From Bacillota bacterium (GTDB lineage: Bacteria; Bacillota; Sulfobacillia; RBS10-35; JAJYVM01): a stretch of DNA of 9,839 nucleotides. Position 1 is the first letter of the stretch; every line of letters begins with the position of its first letter. The notes below the pieces were generated by a model. The model did not search any database and was not told where the DNA came from. It worked only from the letters and a program-made list of their open reading frames with translations. The stretch lies in the NCBI GenBank assembly GCA_021792015.1, contig JAJYVM010000117.1, forward strand, positions 1-9,839. The letters run 5' to 3'. The translations under genes and the position numbers were made by a program. Shown here piece after piece: positions 1 through 6,975 of this stretch.

Positions 1-40
1 ATCCCAGTCCCGCCGCGGGGCGCATGCCCCGGCCACCCGC

Positions 41-97
41 CTCCCGTCGCCGCACCCGTCTCCCGTCGCCGCACCCGTCTCCCGTCGCCGCACCCGT
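41..97. repeat. 19-bp tandem repeat, three perfect copies
   Basis: The unit CTCCCGTCGCCGCACCCGT occurs three times head to tail (41-59, 60-78, 79-97) with no mismatch. A looser run of about 12-bp units of the type CGCTTCAC(C/T)GCC follows to about 140. The unit length is not a multiple of three, so translation changes from copy to copy, which argues against a protein-coding repeat. It looks like a replication-slippage microsatellite. There are no spacers, so it is not CRISPR. Confidence 0.9.
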
Positions 98-220
98 CTC
101 CGCCCGCTTCACCGCCCGCTTCACTGCCCGCCTCCTGTCCGGCCCCCCTGCCGGTCGCCCGTCTCCACCCCCCGCAGGTCCCAGAACCGCGTCCCGTGTG
201 CGTGCCGCCGGCGCCAGGGC

Positions 221-249
221 TTCACAAATGCCCCCGTTTCGCCGATATA
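221..249 (+). promoter_or_regulatory. Candidate promoter upstream of mbl (sigma-D-like or sigma-A-like)
   Basis: GCCGATAT at 241-248 is a full match to the -10 box of flagellar sigma-D/sigma-28 promoters. At the 15-bp spacing typical of that class the -35 position (222-225) reads TCAC, a weak match to TAAA. The same bases can be read as a sigma-A promoter: TTCACA (221-226, 5 of 6 to consensus), a 17-bp spacer, then GATATA (244-249, 3 of 6). Either would start transcription near 256, about 120 bases before the mbl start. A second TTTACAAAT lies at 260-268. The choice between the sigma factors is not settled by sequence. Confidence 0.4.
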
Positions 250-377
250 CGACCCAGGGTTTACAAATATGGGGCCGAACGCTGACGCCGGACGGCGATG
301 CTCACCCCCGCGCCGCCGCGGGGCAAGCCGGTGACCGTCGGTCGCGCGTGGCAACAGGCAGGAGGGCGAGCGGCGAG

Positions 378-1394
378 ATGGGCCTGTATCAGGATGTCGG
401 AATCGACCTCGGCACGGCCAACACCTTGGTCTACGTGCGCGGCAAGGGCGTGGTGGTGCGCGAGCCGTCCGTGGTGGCGGTCGACCAGCAGTCGGGCCAG
501 ATGCTCGCATTCGGCGACGAGGCCTACCGGATGCTGGGCCGCACACCCGGCCACATCGTCGCGACCCGTCCCATGCGCGACGGCGTCATCGCCGACTACG
601 CGGTGACGGAGGCCATGCTCCGTCATTACGTGGCCAAGGCCATCGGCCGCCACAGTCTCTTCCGTCCCCGCCTGATGGTCTGCGTGCCGTCCGGCATCAC
701 CACGGTTGAACGCCGCGCGGTCGTCGAGGCCGCCACCCAGGCCGGCGCCCGCCGCACGTACCTCATCGAGGAGCCGCTGGCGGCCGCGCTCGGCGCCGGC
801 CTCGACATCAGCCTGCCGACCGGCAACATGGTCCTGGACATCGGCGGCGGCACGACCGACATCGCCGTCCTGTCGCTCAACGGCATCGTCCTCTCGACCT
901 CCGTCCGCGTCGGCGGCGACTCCCTCAACGACGCCGTCGTGCGCTGGGTCAAGCGCGAGCACAACCTCCTGATCGGCGAGCGCACGGCCGAGGAGGTCAA
1001 GATCCGCGTCGGCACCGCCCTTCCAGCGGCCCCGGGCCGCGGCGAGGTCGACGTGCGCGGCCGCGACCTGGTCACCGGCCTGCCCAAGACCATCACGGTC
1101 GCCAGCCGCGACGCCCACGCCGCCATGGAGGACCAGTTGCGCGAGATGGTCGACCTGGTCCGCTCCGTGCTGGAGCGCACCCCGCCCGAACTCTCGTCCG
1201 ACATCCTCGACCACGGGCTGGTCATGACCGGCGGCGGTGCGCTCCTGCACGGCCTCGACCACCTGATCGCCGACGAGACGGGGATTCCCGTGGCGGTCGC
1301 CGAGGACGCGCTCTCGTGCGTGGCGATCGGGACCGGCAAGGCCCTGGCGGGCATTCAGATCCTGGAGCGCGACCTGGTGGCGGCCGGGCACTAG
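378..1394 (+). CDS. mbl: Rod-shape actin homologue, MreB/Mbl family
   Basis: This is a bacterial actin that polymerises under the cytoplasmic membrane and guides lateral cell-wall synthesis. The product is 338 residues, normal for the family. The phosphate-1 loop DVGIDLGTANTL spans residues 6-17, the connect-1 region VPSGITTVERRAV 103-115, phosphate-2 LDIGGGTTD 153-161, and the adenosine motif MTGGGALLHG 283-292. The ATG at 378 was chosen because the family homology begins right there (MGLYQDVGIDLG) and GGAGG lies at 361-365; the open frame upstream is low-complexity. Placement immediately before two flagellar rod/hook genes matches mbl-flhO-flhP of Bacillus, which favours Mbl over MreB proper. 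The two paralogues cannot be separated firmly by eye. Confidence 0.95.
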   Translation: MGLYQDVGIDLGTANTLVYVRGKGVVVREPSVVAVDQQSGQMLAFGDEAYRMLGRTPGHIVATRPMRDGVIADYAVTEAMLRHYVAKAIGRHSLFRPRLMVCVPSGITTVERRAVVEAATQAGARRTYLIEEPLAAALGAGLDISLPTGNMVLDIGGGTTDIAVLSLNGIVLSTSVRVGGDSLNDAVVRWVKREHNLLIGERTAEEVKIRVGTALPAAPGRGEVDVRGRDLVTGLPKTITVASRDAHAAMEDQLREMVDLVRSVLERTPPELSSDILDHGLVMTGGGALLHGLDHLIADETGIPVAVAEDALSCVAIGTGKALAGIQILERDLVAAGH

Positions 1395-1526
1395 CGCGCG
1401 TTTGCGCCGGGCGCCGCGCAGAGCCACGGATGGCGGCGGGAGCAGCACGACGCTTTCCGCCGCGGCATCGCCGGTTCCCCTGCGCCGGCTCCGCCACAGA
1501 GCGGTCTCAACGGCGGGCTCCGCCTC

Positions 1527-1534
1527 CCCGATAC
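1527..1534 (+). promoter_or_regulatory. Possible sigma-D -10 box before the first flagellar gene
   Basis: CCCGATAC matches the sigma-D -10 consensus GCCGATAA/T in the six core positions CCGATA. TCAA at 1507-1510 lies 16 bp upstream and matches TAAA in three of four bases. In Bacillus subtilis the flhO-flhP pair belongs to the sigma-D regulon, which makes such a box expected. The predicted start, near 1541, would fall just before the ribosome binding site at 1542-1550 and give a leader of only about 17 bases. This is short enough to keep confidence low. Confidence 0.3.
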
Positions 1535-1557
1535 ATCGTCCGGGAGGGGAGTCCGCC

Positions 1558-2349
1558 TTGGTCCAGGGCCTCTACACGGCCGCGTCCGGCATGCGCGCCG
1601 CCTCCATGCAGGAGGAAGTCGTCGCCAGAAACCTCGCCAACATCGACACGCCGGGCTATCAGCCGCTCCAGGCCCAGGTCTCCGAGTTCGCGCCGATGAT
1701 GGTCACCGCCATGCAGGGCCCTGGCACCGCCGGCATCGTCCAGCTCCTCTCCGGCGGGTACTCGTACGCCGGCACCGTCGGCGCCACGGGCGGGGGCGAC
1801 GTGATCACCCAGACGCCGTCGCTGCAGCAGAACGGCATCATCGATGCCGTCTCCAACCCGTTGGCCGCCGCCCTCACCGGATCCGGCTACTTCGAGGTGC
1901 AGACGCCGCAGGGCCCCCGCTACACGCGGGACGGGAGCTTCACCATCAACGCCAAAGGCCAGCTCGCCACCAGCGCCGGCGACCCGGTGGTCGGCACCAA
2001 CGGCGGACCGATCACGGTGCAGGCCGGCGCCGTCCTGAGGGACGGCGGGGCCGTCGTGGCCGGCGGCAAGGTCGTGGGCCACCTGCGGGTGGTGACGGCC
2101 AGGGCCCCGAACAACCTGGTGCCCATGAACGGCGGCCTGCTGTACGATCCCGGCAACGCAGGCATCACCAACCTGGCGCGGCCGGCGATCCAGGCCGGAG
2201 CCCTGGAGATGCCGCAGCTCGGCATGTCCACCATGATGACGAACCTGATCGAGGCCGAGCGGGCCTACCAGTCCAGCCAGAGCATGCTGATGACGACGGA
2301 CCAGACCGTGAACGCCGCCATCACCCAGGTCGGGCGCGGGCTGGCATGA
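1558..2349 (+). CDS. flhO: Flagellar rod/hook protein, FlgF/FlgG family (FlhO-like)
   Basis: This is an axial protein of the flagellar basal body (distal rod or hook-basal-body class), exported by the flagellar type III apparatus. The product is 263 residues, close to the roughly 270 of Bacillus FlhO. The N-terminal flagellar basal-body rod motif is clear (LYTAASGM at 5-12, then ARNLANIDTPGY at 23-34). A central segment with YTRDGSF is typical of the FlgE/F/G family. The C-terminal domain (GALEMPQLGMSTMMTNLIEAERAYQ and beyond) carries the conserved IEA-RAYQ motif. The TTG at 1558 is chosen because the family homology starts there and a strong site, GGGAGGGGA (1542-1550), lies 7 bases upstream. 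Its stop overlaps the next start as ATGA, so the two are translationally coupled. FlgF/FlgG-like naming is equally valid. Confidence 0.92.
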   Translation: MVQGLYTAASGMRAASMQEEVVARNLANIDTPGYQPLQAQVSEFAPMMVTAMQGPGTAGIVQLLSGGYSYAGTVGATGGGDVITQTPSLQQNGIIDAVSNPLAAALTGSGYFEVQTPQGPRYTRDGSFTINAKGQLATSAGDPVVGTNGGPITVQAGAVLRDGGAVVAGGKVVGHLRVVTARAPNNLVPMNGGLLYDPGNAGITNLARPAIQAGALEMPQLGMSTMMTNLIEAERAYQSSQSMLMTTDQTVNAAITQVGRGLA

Positions 2350-3146
2350 TCATCGGACTTCAGGCCGCCACCGCCGGGCTCGAGGCGGAGCAGGTCTCCA
2401 TGAACGCCATCGCCGACGACATCGCCAACGACAACACTCCGGGCTTCAAGGCCGTGTTCGCCAGCGCCGTCAGCACCCAGCCGGTCTCAGGGCCGGGCCT
2501 CGCCTCGCCCACGGTGCAGCTTGCGGCCATGCCCGCAGGCGTCGGGCCGGCGACGCAGGTGTACTACGGCGGCGGCGCGGCGGCCATTGCGTCCTACCGC
2601 GACTGGGGCCAGGGCGGCCTGACGGTGACCAAGCAGCCCTGGGACCTGGCCATCGAGGGCAACGGCCTGTTCCGCGTACGGCTGACCGGTGGTCAGAACG
2701 CGTACACCCGCGCCGGCAACTTCTCCCTGGACGGTGGCGGCACGCTGGTCGACGCCTTCGGGCATGAGGTGCTCTCGACGAACGGCACCCCGATCACCGT
2801 CTCCGTGAGCAAGGGTCCAACGGCGGTCAGCCCCGACGGGACTGTCACCCAGGGCGGGACGAAGCTCGCCCAGATCGGCCTCGCCAACTTCCGCAGCCTG
2901 CAGGGGCTGCAGCCGGGGCCGGACGGCGAGTGGTTGGCTTCGGCGGCGTCGGGTCCGGCCCTGGCGGGCACAGCCGGCAGTGCCGGCTTCGGCACGATCA
3001 TCCCTGGCGCCCTGGAGACCAGCAACACGAGCATGAGCGTGGCCATGGCCAGCCTGATCGAGGCCAACAGCGCCTTTCAGATGGATGCCAAAGCCGTGAT
3101 GGCGGCCAACAGCATGTGGTCGTCGGCCAACCAGATCAAGGCGTAG
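2346..3146 (+). CDS. flhP: Flagellar rod/hook protein, FlgF/FlgG family (FlhP-like)
   Basis: This is a second axial protein of the flagellar rod/hook class, 266 residues, probably acting with its upstream neighbour in the distal rod. The N-terminus has the rod signature (GLQAATAGLEAEQVSMNAIADDIANDNTPGFK). The centre has LAIEGNGLFRV followed by YTRAGNFSLD, the FlgE/F/G signature. The C-terminus has GALETSNTSMS and LIEANSAFQMDAKAV, matching the conserved C-terminal coiled segment. The start ATG overlaps the upstream TGA by ATGA and there is no strong Shine-Dalgarno site, consistent with termination-reinitiation. The two proteins are related but clearly divergent, so this is an old paralogous pair rather than a recent duplication. 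In Bacillus the next gene would be fabZ; here about 3.3 kb intervenes. Confidence 0.92.
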   Translation: MIIGLQAATAGLEAEQVSMNAIADDIANDNTPGFKAVFASAVSTQPVSGPGLASPTVQLAAMPAGVGPATQVYYGGGAAAIASYRDWGQGGLTVTKQPWDLAIEGNGLFRVRLTGGQNAYTRAGNFSLDGGGTLVDAFGHEVLSTNGTPITVSVSKGPTAVSPDGTVTQGGTKLAQIGLANFRSLQGLQPGPDGEWLASAASGPALAGTAGSAGFGTIIPGALETSNTSMSVAMASLIEANSAFQMDAKAVMAANSMWSSANQIKA

Positions 3147-3171
3147 CCGCTCGCCTTGGACAGCGGCGAGC

Positions 3172-3375
3172 TTGTCGTCCGAGCCCACACCCAGCATCAC
3201 CGGCGGCGAGGATCCCGGACGCGCGTTCGACGCGTATCTGGCCATGTCACGGCGGGTGGCGTCCTGGGCGGCCGATCTCCACGGTAGGTCCGTCGGCCCG
3301 TTTGACCGCGGCACCAGCGGCGCGGTGGAGCCGGTCGTCGTCACCGATCCCTCCGGGGCGTTGGGCGGCTCCTGA
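3172..3375 (+). CDS. Possible small protein after flhP, perhaps frameshifted
   Basis: I do not recognise this frame. It would start at TTG 3172, 25 bases after flhP, and encode 67 residues. Third codon positions are about 87% G or C by hand count, as expected of real genes in this DNA. The sequence includes a plausible helix (FDAYLAMSRRVASWAADL). The start is poorly supported: GGCGAG lies only one base upstream and TTGGA 11 bases upstream. After the TGA at 3373-3375 the next frame (codons from 3372) reads LIERVAAAAIAREHEYL and stops at 3418-3420, also with GC-rich third positions and helical character. A single frameshift would join the two into a protein of about 83 residues. It could be a decayed flagellar-operon gene or chance. 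Confidence 0.3.
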   Translation: MSSEPTPSITGGEDPGRAFDAYLAMSRRVASWAADLHGRSVGPFDRGTSGAVEPVVVTDPSGALGGS

Positions 3376-3436
3376 TCGAGCGGGTGGCTGCGGCGGCCAT
3401 CGCGCGGGAACACGAGTACCTTTGAACCCCGTGTGC

Positions 3437-3454
3437 GCGCGGGACGACCCGCGC
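3437..3454 (+). terminator. Hairpin, possible terminator of the flagellar operon
   Basis: GCGCGGG and CCCGCGC form a perfect 7-bp stem with loop ACGA. TTACCTT follows instead of a clean T-run. It lies 290 bases after flhP and 17 bases after the end of the possible small frame. A GC-rich stem with a poor T-tract is common in high-GC genomes, so terminator function is plausible but unproven. Confidence 0.4.
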
Positions 3455-3487
3455 TTACCTTGCGGTGCAGCCCGTAACATGGGTGCG

Positions 3488-3512
3488 ATCCGGCGGTTCT
3501 GAGACGCCGGAT
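3488..3512. terminator. Hairpin between convergent genes
   Basis: ATCCGGCG (3488-3495) pairs perfectly with CGCCGGAT (3505-3512) across a 9-base loop. TTTGAG follows on the plus strand and there is no T-run on the minus strand. Its place in the gap between convergent genes suggests a transcription barrier, but the signal is weak. Confidence 0.35.
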
Positions 3513-3595
3513 TTGAGACCCTGGGCGCCATGGACCTCGCCAAGCGACGCCACGGCTTGAGTTTCCGGCTCTGGTCGCGACACCTCAGCGACGGG

Positions 3596-4180
3596 TCACA
3601 CGCTGGTCGGGCGTGATCCAAGCAGCCCCGCCATCAGCAGCCCGACCATGCGCCGCGCGTCGTATCGCGCGTCGTGATCGATGCCAACGCACAGGTTTCC
3701 GATCCCCCGCAGGAGCTCATAGGCGCCCACGTCAGCGCGGACCTCGCCGCCGGCGGCAGCCGCATCAAGGAGTTGGGCGCACACCGGCACGAGGCGGGCG
3801 AGAAAGTAGCCGTGCAGTGCCTCGAAGCGGCCCCTGTCGGCCTGAAGAACCGCTGCGAGTCCGTGCTTGGTGACCAGGAAGTCGACGAAGAGGTCGACCC
3901 AGCCCGCAAGCGCGGCGCCCGGCGTGCTGCTGCTCACGAGCAGGGCAGGTCCGGCTGCGGCGCACGCGTCAACCTGGTGGCGGTAAACGGCGATGATCAG
4001 GTCCGCGCGGGTGGGGAAGTGGCGGTAGATCGTGCCCATCCCGACGCCGGCCCTGGCCGCGATCGCGCGTACAGGTGCGTCCACCCCTGAGGTGACGAAT
4101 ACGGCGGCCGCCGCGTCGAGCACGGTCCGCTCGTTCCGCCGGGCATCCGCCCGCCTCCGCGGGGACACATGCTCGTCCAC
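3596..4180 (-). CDS. TetR/AcrR-family transcriptional regulator
   Basis: This is a one-component regulator that binds a palindromic operator and releases it on binding a small ligand. The product is 194 residues, normal for the family. The N-terminal helix-turn-helix spans roughly residues 17-64, with IAARAGVGMGTIYRHFPTRADLI containing the recognition helix and the canonical TIYRHF. The rest is the helical ligand-binding and dimerisation domain, which has no recognisable specificity. The GTG at 4180 is preferred because GGAAGGA lies 10 bases upstream (4191-4197); a second GTG four codons on (4166-4168) is the alternative. The frame stays open far upstream, antisense to the oxidoreductase gene, which is not meaningful. 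The gene is divergent from the LLM oxidoreductase across about 108 bases that hold a strong operator, so autoregulation and control of that enzyme are likely. Confidence 0.9.
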   Translation of the reverse strand: MDEHVSPRRRADARRNERTVLDAAAAVFVTSGVDAPVRAIAARAGVGMGTIYRHFPTRADLIIAVYRHQVDACAAAGPALLVSSSTPGAALAGWVDLFVDFLVTKHGLAAVLQADRGRFEALHGYFLARLVPVCAQLLDAAAAGGEVRADVGAYELLRGIGNLCVGIDHDARYDARRMVGLLMAGLLGSRPTSV

Positions 4181-4204
4181 CGCCGCACGGTCCTTCCATC
4201 CGGC

Positions 4205-4233
4205 ATTGTAAAACGGAACAGCGCTCCATATAA
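4205..4233 (-). promoter_or_regulatory. Possible promoter of the tetR gene
   Basis: On the minus strand TACAAT (4210-4205, 5 of 6 to the -10 consensus) follows TTATAT (4233-4228, 3 of 6 to the -35) after 17 bases. The predicted start, near 4198, lies almost at the Shine-Dalgarno site (4197-4191), giving a very short leader. The upstream half lies inside the palindromic operator, as expected for an autoregulated gene. Confidence 0.35.
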
Positions 4234-4234
4234 T
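4206..4234 (+). promoter_or_regulatory. Sigma-A promoter of the LLM oxidoreductase gene
   Basis: TTGTAA (4206-4211, 4 of 6) and a perfect TATAAT (4229-4234) are separated by exactly 17 bases. This is among the best promoter matches in the window. The predicted start is near 4241, about 48 bases before the chosen start codon. The -10 box sits in the centre of the 4215-4251 inverted repeat, so a regulator bound there would exclude RNA polymerase. Confidence 0.75.
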
Positions 4235-4251
4235 GAGCGGAGCAATGTTCC
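4215..4251. promoter_or_regulatory. Palindromic operator, probably for the adjacent TetR
   Basis: The arms GGAACAGCGCTCC (4215-4227) and GGAGCAATGTTCC (4239-4251) are inverted copies matching in 11 of 13 positions, with perfect GGAACA/TGTTCC ends, separated by 11 bases that contain TATAAT. Long partial palindromes in the divergent gap between a tetR gene and its target are the usual TetR operator arrangement. That this regulator is the one that binds is an inference from position. Confidence 0.75.
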
Positions 4252-4288
4252 ATTTCCGATCATGCCAGAGGCGGGGTGCGACCGCATC

Positions 4289-5167
4289 ATGGCGCAGGCG
4301 GCCGGACCGCGGTTCGGGATCATGACGGCTCCATCCCAGGTGGCCTATCGCGACGTTCTCGCGGTGTGGCGGCAGGCGGACGCAATCCCGCAGATCGAGC
4401 ATGCCTGGCTGTTCGATCACCTCATGCCGATCGGCGGCGACCCCAACGGGCCGACCCTTGAAGGCTGGACGCTCCTCGCCGCGCTCGCCGCACAGACCGA
4501 GCGCCTGCGCCTTGGGGTACTCGTGACGAGCAACCGCTTCCGGCCGCCGGCGGTGCTGGCCAAGATCGCCGCGACGGTCGACGTGATCTCCGCTGGGCGG
4601 CTGGAGTTCGGCATCGGCGCGGGCTCGCGGCCGGGCCACGCGCTGGCCCGGCGGGAGTATGCTGCACACGGCCTGCCCTTCCACGACGGGGTCCACGCGG
4701 TCGAAAGCCTGAGCGAGGCATGCACGGTCATCCGCCGGCTATGGACCGAGGCCGAGCCGTTTGACTTCGAGGGCGCGCACCTGCACCTGACCCAGGCGTT
4801 CTGCAACCCCAAGCCGGTCCAGCGGCCGCACCCGCCGATCCTCATCGGCGGACGCTCCACCGCGACGCTGCGCGTGGTCGCCAGGCACGCGGATCTGTGG
4901 AACATCCCGGGCGGCGACATCGAGGACGCCGTCAGTCGCAGCCGTTTGCTGGACCGGATCTGTGCGGAGATCGGCCGCGACCCCAGCTCGATCACCCGCT
5001 CGATCGTCCTGTCCGTCTCCTACGATGACCCGGGCAGCACGCGGGCCGCGGTCGCCGAAGCCATCGACGCGGGCTTTGCGCACATTGTCCTTGCCTTGGC
5101 GGCGCCATATCCCGCCAACGCCGCGCGCTGGGTCGCGGACGTGGTCATCGGGCCGGCGGCGGTCTGA
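4289..5167 (+). CDS. LLM-class (luciferase-like) flavin-dependent oxidoreductase
   Basis: This is a TIM-barrel oxidoreductase of the bacterial luciferase-like superfamily, using FMNH2 or coenzyme F420; the substrate is unknown. The product is 292 residues. Family features in order are the first beta strand RFGIMTAP (8-15), WLFDHLMP (40-47), TLLAALAAQTERLRLGVLVT (61-80), the strongly conserved LAKIAATVDVISAGRLEFGIGAG block (90-112), and NPKPVQRPHPPILIGG (173-188). The ATG at 4289 is preferred because GGGGTG lies about 10 bases upstream. ATG 4262 is in frame but lacks a ribosome site, and ATG 4322 would cut into the first strand. The gene is divergent from tetR under a shared operator. This style of enzyme is especially common in Actinobacteria, which hints at transfer, but the cofactor cannot be assigned by eye. 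Confidence 0.9.
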   Translation: MAQAAGPRFGIMTAPSQVAYRDVLAVWRQADAIPQIEHAWLFDHLMPIGGDPNGPTLEGWTLLAALAAQTERLRLGVLVTSNRFRPPAVLAKIAATVDVISAGRLEFGIGAGSRPGHALARREYAAHGLPFHDGVHAVESLSEACTVIRRLWTEAEPFDFEGAHLHLTQAFCNPKPVQRPHPPILIGGRSTATLRVVARHADLWNIPGGDIEDAVSRSRLLDRICAEIGRDPSSITRSIVLSVSYDDPGSTRAAVAEAIDAGFAHIVLALAAPYPANAARWVADVVIGPAAV

Positions 5168-5240
5168 CTGCACGGACTGACCCCGGGGCACGATCATCGG
5201 GACGGATGGGCCCGAACCCCCGGGGCGAGGTGGATCACCC

Positions 5241-5765
5241 GTGTACCGTGCCGAGGACCTGCGGCCGGGCGACATCATCCTGTGTGAGGGCGCGCTGGAC
5301 GTGCGCGACCCGCTGGGCCTGCTGTTCGTCTGGGCCAGCGACAACCCGCTCCAGCACGCCGCCCTGGTGGGCGACGGCGAGCTCGTGGAGGGCCTGGACG
5401 AGGTCGGAACAGTCCCGCTCGACGAGTATGCGGACGTGGGCTGGCGCTTCGAGGTCGCGGGAGCCTCCGCCGACCAGCTGCGGGCGGCCGTGACCGCGGC
5501 CCGGAGCCGCGTGGGCCAGAGCTACGGCTACCGGGCCGTACTGGCCGCGGGCATGCGCATCCCCTTGTACAAGCGCCTGGACCCGCACGACGTCGTCTCC
5601 TCGGCGCTGGTGACGTGGGCGTTCGGCCAGGCCGGCATCCGGCTGAGCTGGGAGCCGCTGCCGAGCGTCGCATCGCTTTCCCATAGCCCGCTGCTCCTCG
5701 GCCCGCGGCCCTGGCTCAGGCCGGCTTGCGCAGGCGGATCTCCATTCCGATCCCGCTCCGGCTGA
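5241..5765 (+). CDS. Permuted papain-fold protein (YiiX/NlpC-P60-like), apparent Cys-to-Ser active site
   Basis: The 174 residues resemble the YiiX/DUF830 type of permuted NlpC/P60 papain fold. LRPGDIILCEG (7-17) and QHAALVGDGELVE (38-50) give the N-terminal strands and the conserved His (H39). SYGYRAV (94-100) and VVSSALVTWAFGQAGI (118-133) match the region that normally reads Cys-Ser-x-Leu-Val. Here residue 120 is Ser (codon TCC) in place of the nucleophilic Cys; the only cysteines are C15 and C163. It may be catalytically dead, a serine variant, or decaying. The GTG at 5241 is supported by GAGGTGGATC (5227-5236), close to the ideal Shine-Dalgarno. No signal peptide is seen. The last ~17 residues (Pro/Arg/Ser-rich) overlap the antisense methyltransferase remnant, suggesting an aberrantly extended C-terminus. 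Members include peptidases, amidases and acyltransferases. Confidence 0.65.
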   Translation: MYRAEDLRPGDIILCEGALDVRDPLGLLFVWASDNPLQHAALVGDGELVEGLDEVGTVPLDEYADVGWRFEVAGASADQLRAAVTAARSRVGQSYGYRAVLAAGMRIPLYKRLDPHDVVSSALVTWAFGQAGIRLSWEPLPSVASLSHSPLLLGPRPWLRPACAGGSPFRSRSG

Positions 5766-6189
5766 TGGCGCAGTCCCCGAAGCGGCTGGCCGCCCCCAGG
5801 CGCCGGAACTCGGCCGCCGAGTAAGCGCGGCGACGCAGCCCGCGCAGGGCCAGGCCCATCATCCATCCGTTCCAGCCCCGCACGCCGGAAGCCCGCACCT
5901 CCTCCGCGATGTCCGCCTTCGTGCAGTCGCGGTCCATGTCCTGGATGACGGCGAGCCCGCCCGGCCGCAGGACGCGGTGCATCTCGTCCAGCGCGCGGAC
6001 AGGCTCGCCAAAGTTCTTGAACGCCGCCTGGCAGACGATGAGGTCGAACGCGCCATGCGGTAACGGCATGTGTGCGGCATCCCCTTGGCGCACGTCGACA
6101 TCCAGCCCGGCCTGCCGGGCACGGGCGCGCGCCAGCTCGACCATCGTGCGGCTCATGTCGAGCCCAGTGACGCGTCGCCGACGGGCGAG
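5716..6189 (-). pseudogene. 5'-truncated class I SAM-dependent methyltransferase
   Basis: About 157 residues of a Rossmann-fold methyltransferase remain. The frame begins in RRRRVTGLDMS, the acidic post-I strand whose Asp binds the SAM ribose. It continues through FDLIVCQAAFKNF (motif II region), LRPGGLAVIQDM (motif III region) and a C-terminal part ending MEIRLRKPA. The N-terminal strand and motif I (GxGxG), which form the core of the SAM pocket and should lie some 40 residues upstream, are absent. The upstream sequence instead belongs to a TetR fragment on the other strand. Internal ATG codons exist, but a product without motif I should not bind SAM. The 3' end overlaps the papain-fold gene tail to tail by 50 bases. 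Confidence 0.8.
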
Positions 6190-6429
6190 TCCCTGCCGCC
6201 CGAGCGCATCCTCGCCATGTTCCGCGACTACCTGCTGTCGCTGCCCGCCGACCGTTTTCCTCACGTCCACCGCGCCGTGGACGAGATCCTGGGCGGGGAT
6301 GCTGATGACCGCTTCATGTTTGGCCTGGAGGTCATCCTGCGCGGGATCGCCACGTTTGCAGGCGGCGAACTGCCTCCCGCAGACCAACCGCCATCCCCGG
6401 CACCGGCGCCGCCCGTCCCGGATGCATAA
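6190..6429 (+). pseudogene. C-terminal fragment of a TetR-family regulator
   Basis: The frame reads ERILAMFRDYLLSLPADRF, then GGDADDRFMFGLEVILRGI, and ends at TAA 6427-6429. The LPADRFP and GDADxRFxFGLxxLLxG pattern is that of the TetR ligand-binding/dimerisation domain (TetR_C_1 type), as I know it from established family members. No helix-turn-helix precedes it: the same frame upstream of about 6190 runs antisense to the methyltransferase remnant and is not family-like. It is a different subfamily from the intact tetR at 3596-4180. A Pro/Ala-rich tail follows the domain. Confidence 0.7.
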
Positions 6430-6438
6430 GATGCATAA
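6421..6438. repeat. 9-bp tandem repeat GATGCATAA x2
   Basis: GATGCATAA occurs twice head to tail (6421-6429 and 6430-6438); the first copy supplies the stop of the TetR fragment. Each holds the palindrome ATGCAT. It marks the right border of the accessory stretch, 37 bases before fabZ. It could be a scar of insertion or slippage, or simply an AT-rich leader of fabZ. Confidence 0.6.
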
Positions 6439-6474
6439 AAGGAATGGCGGCGCCCGGCGCGAACGCACCGGGTC

Positions 6475-6975
6475 ATGATGGACAGCGAAGCCATCCAGCA
6501 GGTGATCCCGCACCGCCCGCCGTTCCTGTTCGTCGACCGCGTCCTGGAGTGCGAGCCCGGCAGGCGCGCCGTCGGCATCAAGGCGGTCAGCGCAGGGGAG
6601 CCCTACTTTGCCGGCCACTTCCCTGGGCGGCCCATCGTGCCGGGCGTGATCCTGCTCGAGGCCATGGCTCAACTCGGTGCCGTCGCGCTGCTCAGCGACC
6701 CGCAGTGGCAGGGGCGCATCCCCCTCTTCGGCGGGGTCGACGGTGTCCGCTTCCGGCGCCCCGTGCGCCCCGGCGACGTCATCCGCCTGGAGGTCGAAAT
6801 CGTCCGCATGCGGCGCGGTCTGGGCAAGGGCAGGGGGACGGCGCGGGTGGACGGGGAACTGGCCGCGGAGGGCGAGCTCACCTTCGCGCTGGTCGCGGGG
6901 GCGCCCACCCACCCGGATCCGGAAGGCGTGGATCCCGCCACGTCCACGCCCACTTTGGAGGAGGGGTCCGCGTGA
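6475..6975 (+). CDS. fabZ: 3-hydroxyacyl-[acyl-carrier-protein] dehydratase FabZ
   Basis: It dehydrates (3R)-hydroxyacyl-ACP to trans-2-enoyl-ACP in the fatty-acid elongation cycle, in the cytoplasm. The hot-dog-fold signatures are clear: [13 protein letters not shown] (11-23), then [23 protein letters not shown] (44-66). This holds the catalytic His48 and Glu62, spaced 14 apart as in characterised FabZ. The product is 166 residues, about 20 longer than usual, because of a Pro/Thr-rich C-terminal tail after FALV. Two adjacent ATGs (6475, 6478) are possible starts. Neither has a good Shine-Dalgarno site and the frame is closed by TAA at 6436-6438, so nothing further upstream is available. Its stop overlaps the aminotransferase start as GTGA. 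In Bacillus fabZ follows flhP directly. Confidence 0.95.
   Translation: MMDSEAIQQVIPHRPPFLFVDRVLECEPGRRAVGIKAVSAGEPYFAGHFPGRPIVPGVILLEAMAQLGAVALLSDPQWQGRIPLFGGVDGVRFRRPVRPGDVIRLEVEIVRMRRGLGKGRGTARVDGELAAEGELTFALVAGAPTHPDPEGVDPATSTPTLEEGSA
6957..6966 (+). promoter_or_regulatory. Strong ribosome binding site fixing the aminotransferase start
   Basis: GGAGGAGGGG lies 5 bases before the GTG at 6972 and inside the last codons of fabZ. It decides the start of the aminotransferase: the same frame is open upstream, but that part is only the out-of-frame shadow of fabZ. Confidence 0.85.

Larger units (their letters stand above)
1..377. other. Upstream region without a convincing gene
   Basis: I see no supported gene here. 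The plus-strand frame that enters mbl is open back to position 24, but it reads as low-complexity Pro/Arg/Ser/Ala sequence with no family resemblance, partly because it passes through a short tandem repeat. The part from about 220 to 270 is an AT-rich island in otherwise GC-rich DNA and holds promoter-like elements, listed separately. In Bacillus the gene upstream of mbl is spoIIID. Nothing like it is visible here, so it may lie further left or elsewhere. Confidence 0.6.
3421..3595. other. Intergenic gap between convergent genes
   Basis: I see no gene here. The stretch lies between the flagellar genes on the plus strand and the tetR gene on the minus strand, and contains two hairpins, listed separately. 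Together with the uncertain small frame before it, it marks the edge where the conserved flagellar cluster gives way to accessory genes. Confidence 0.5.
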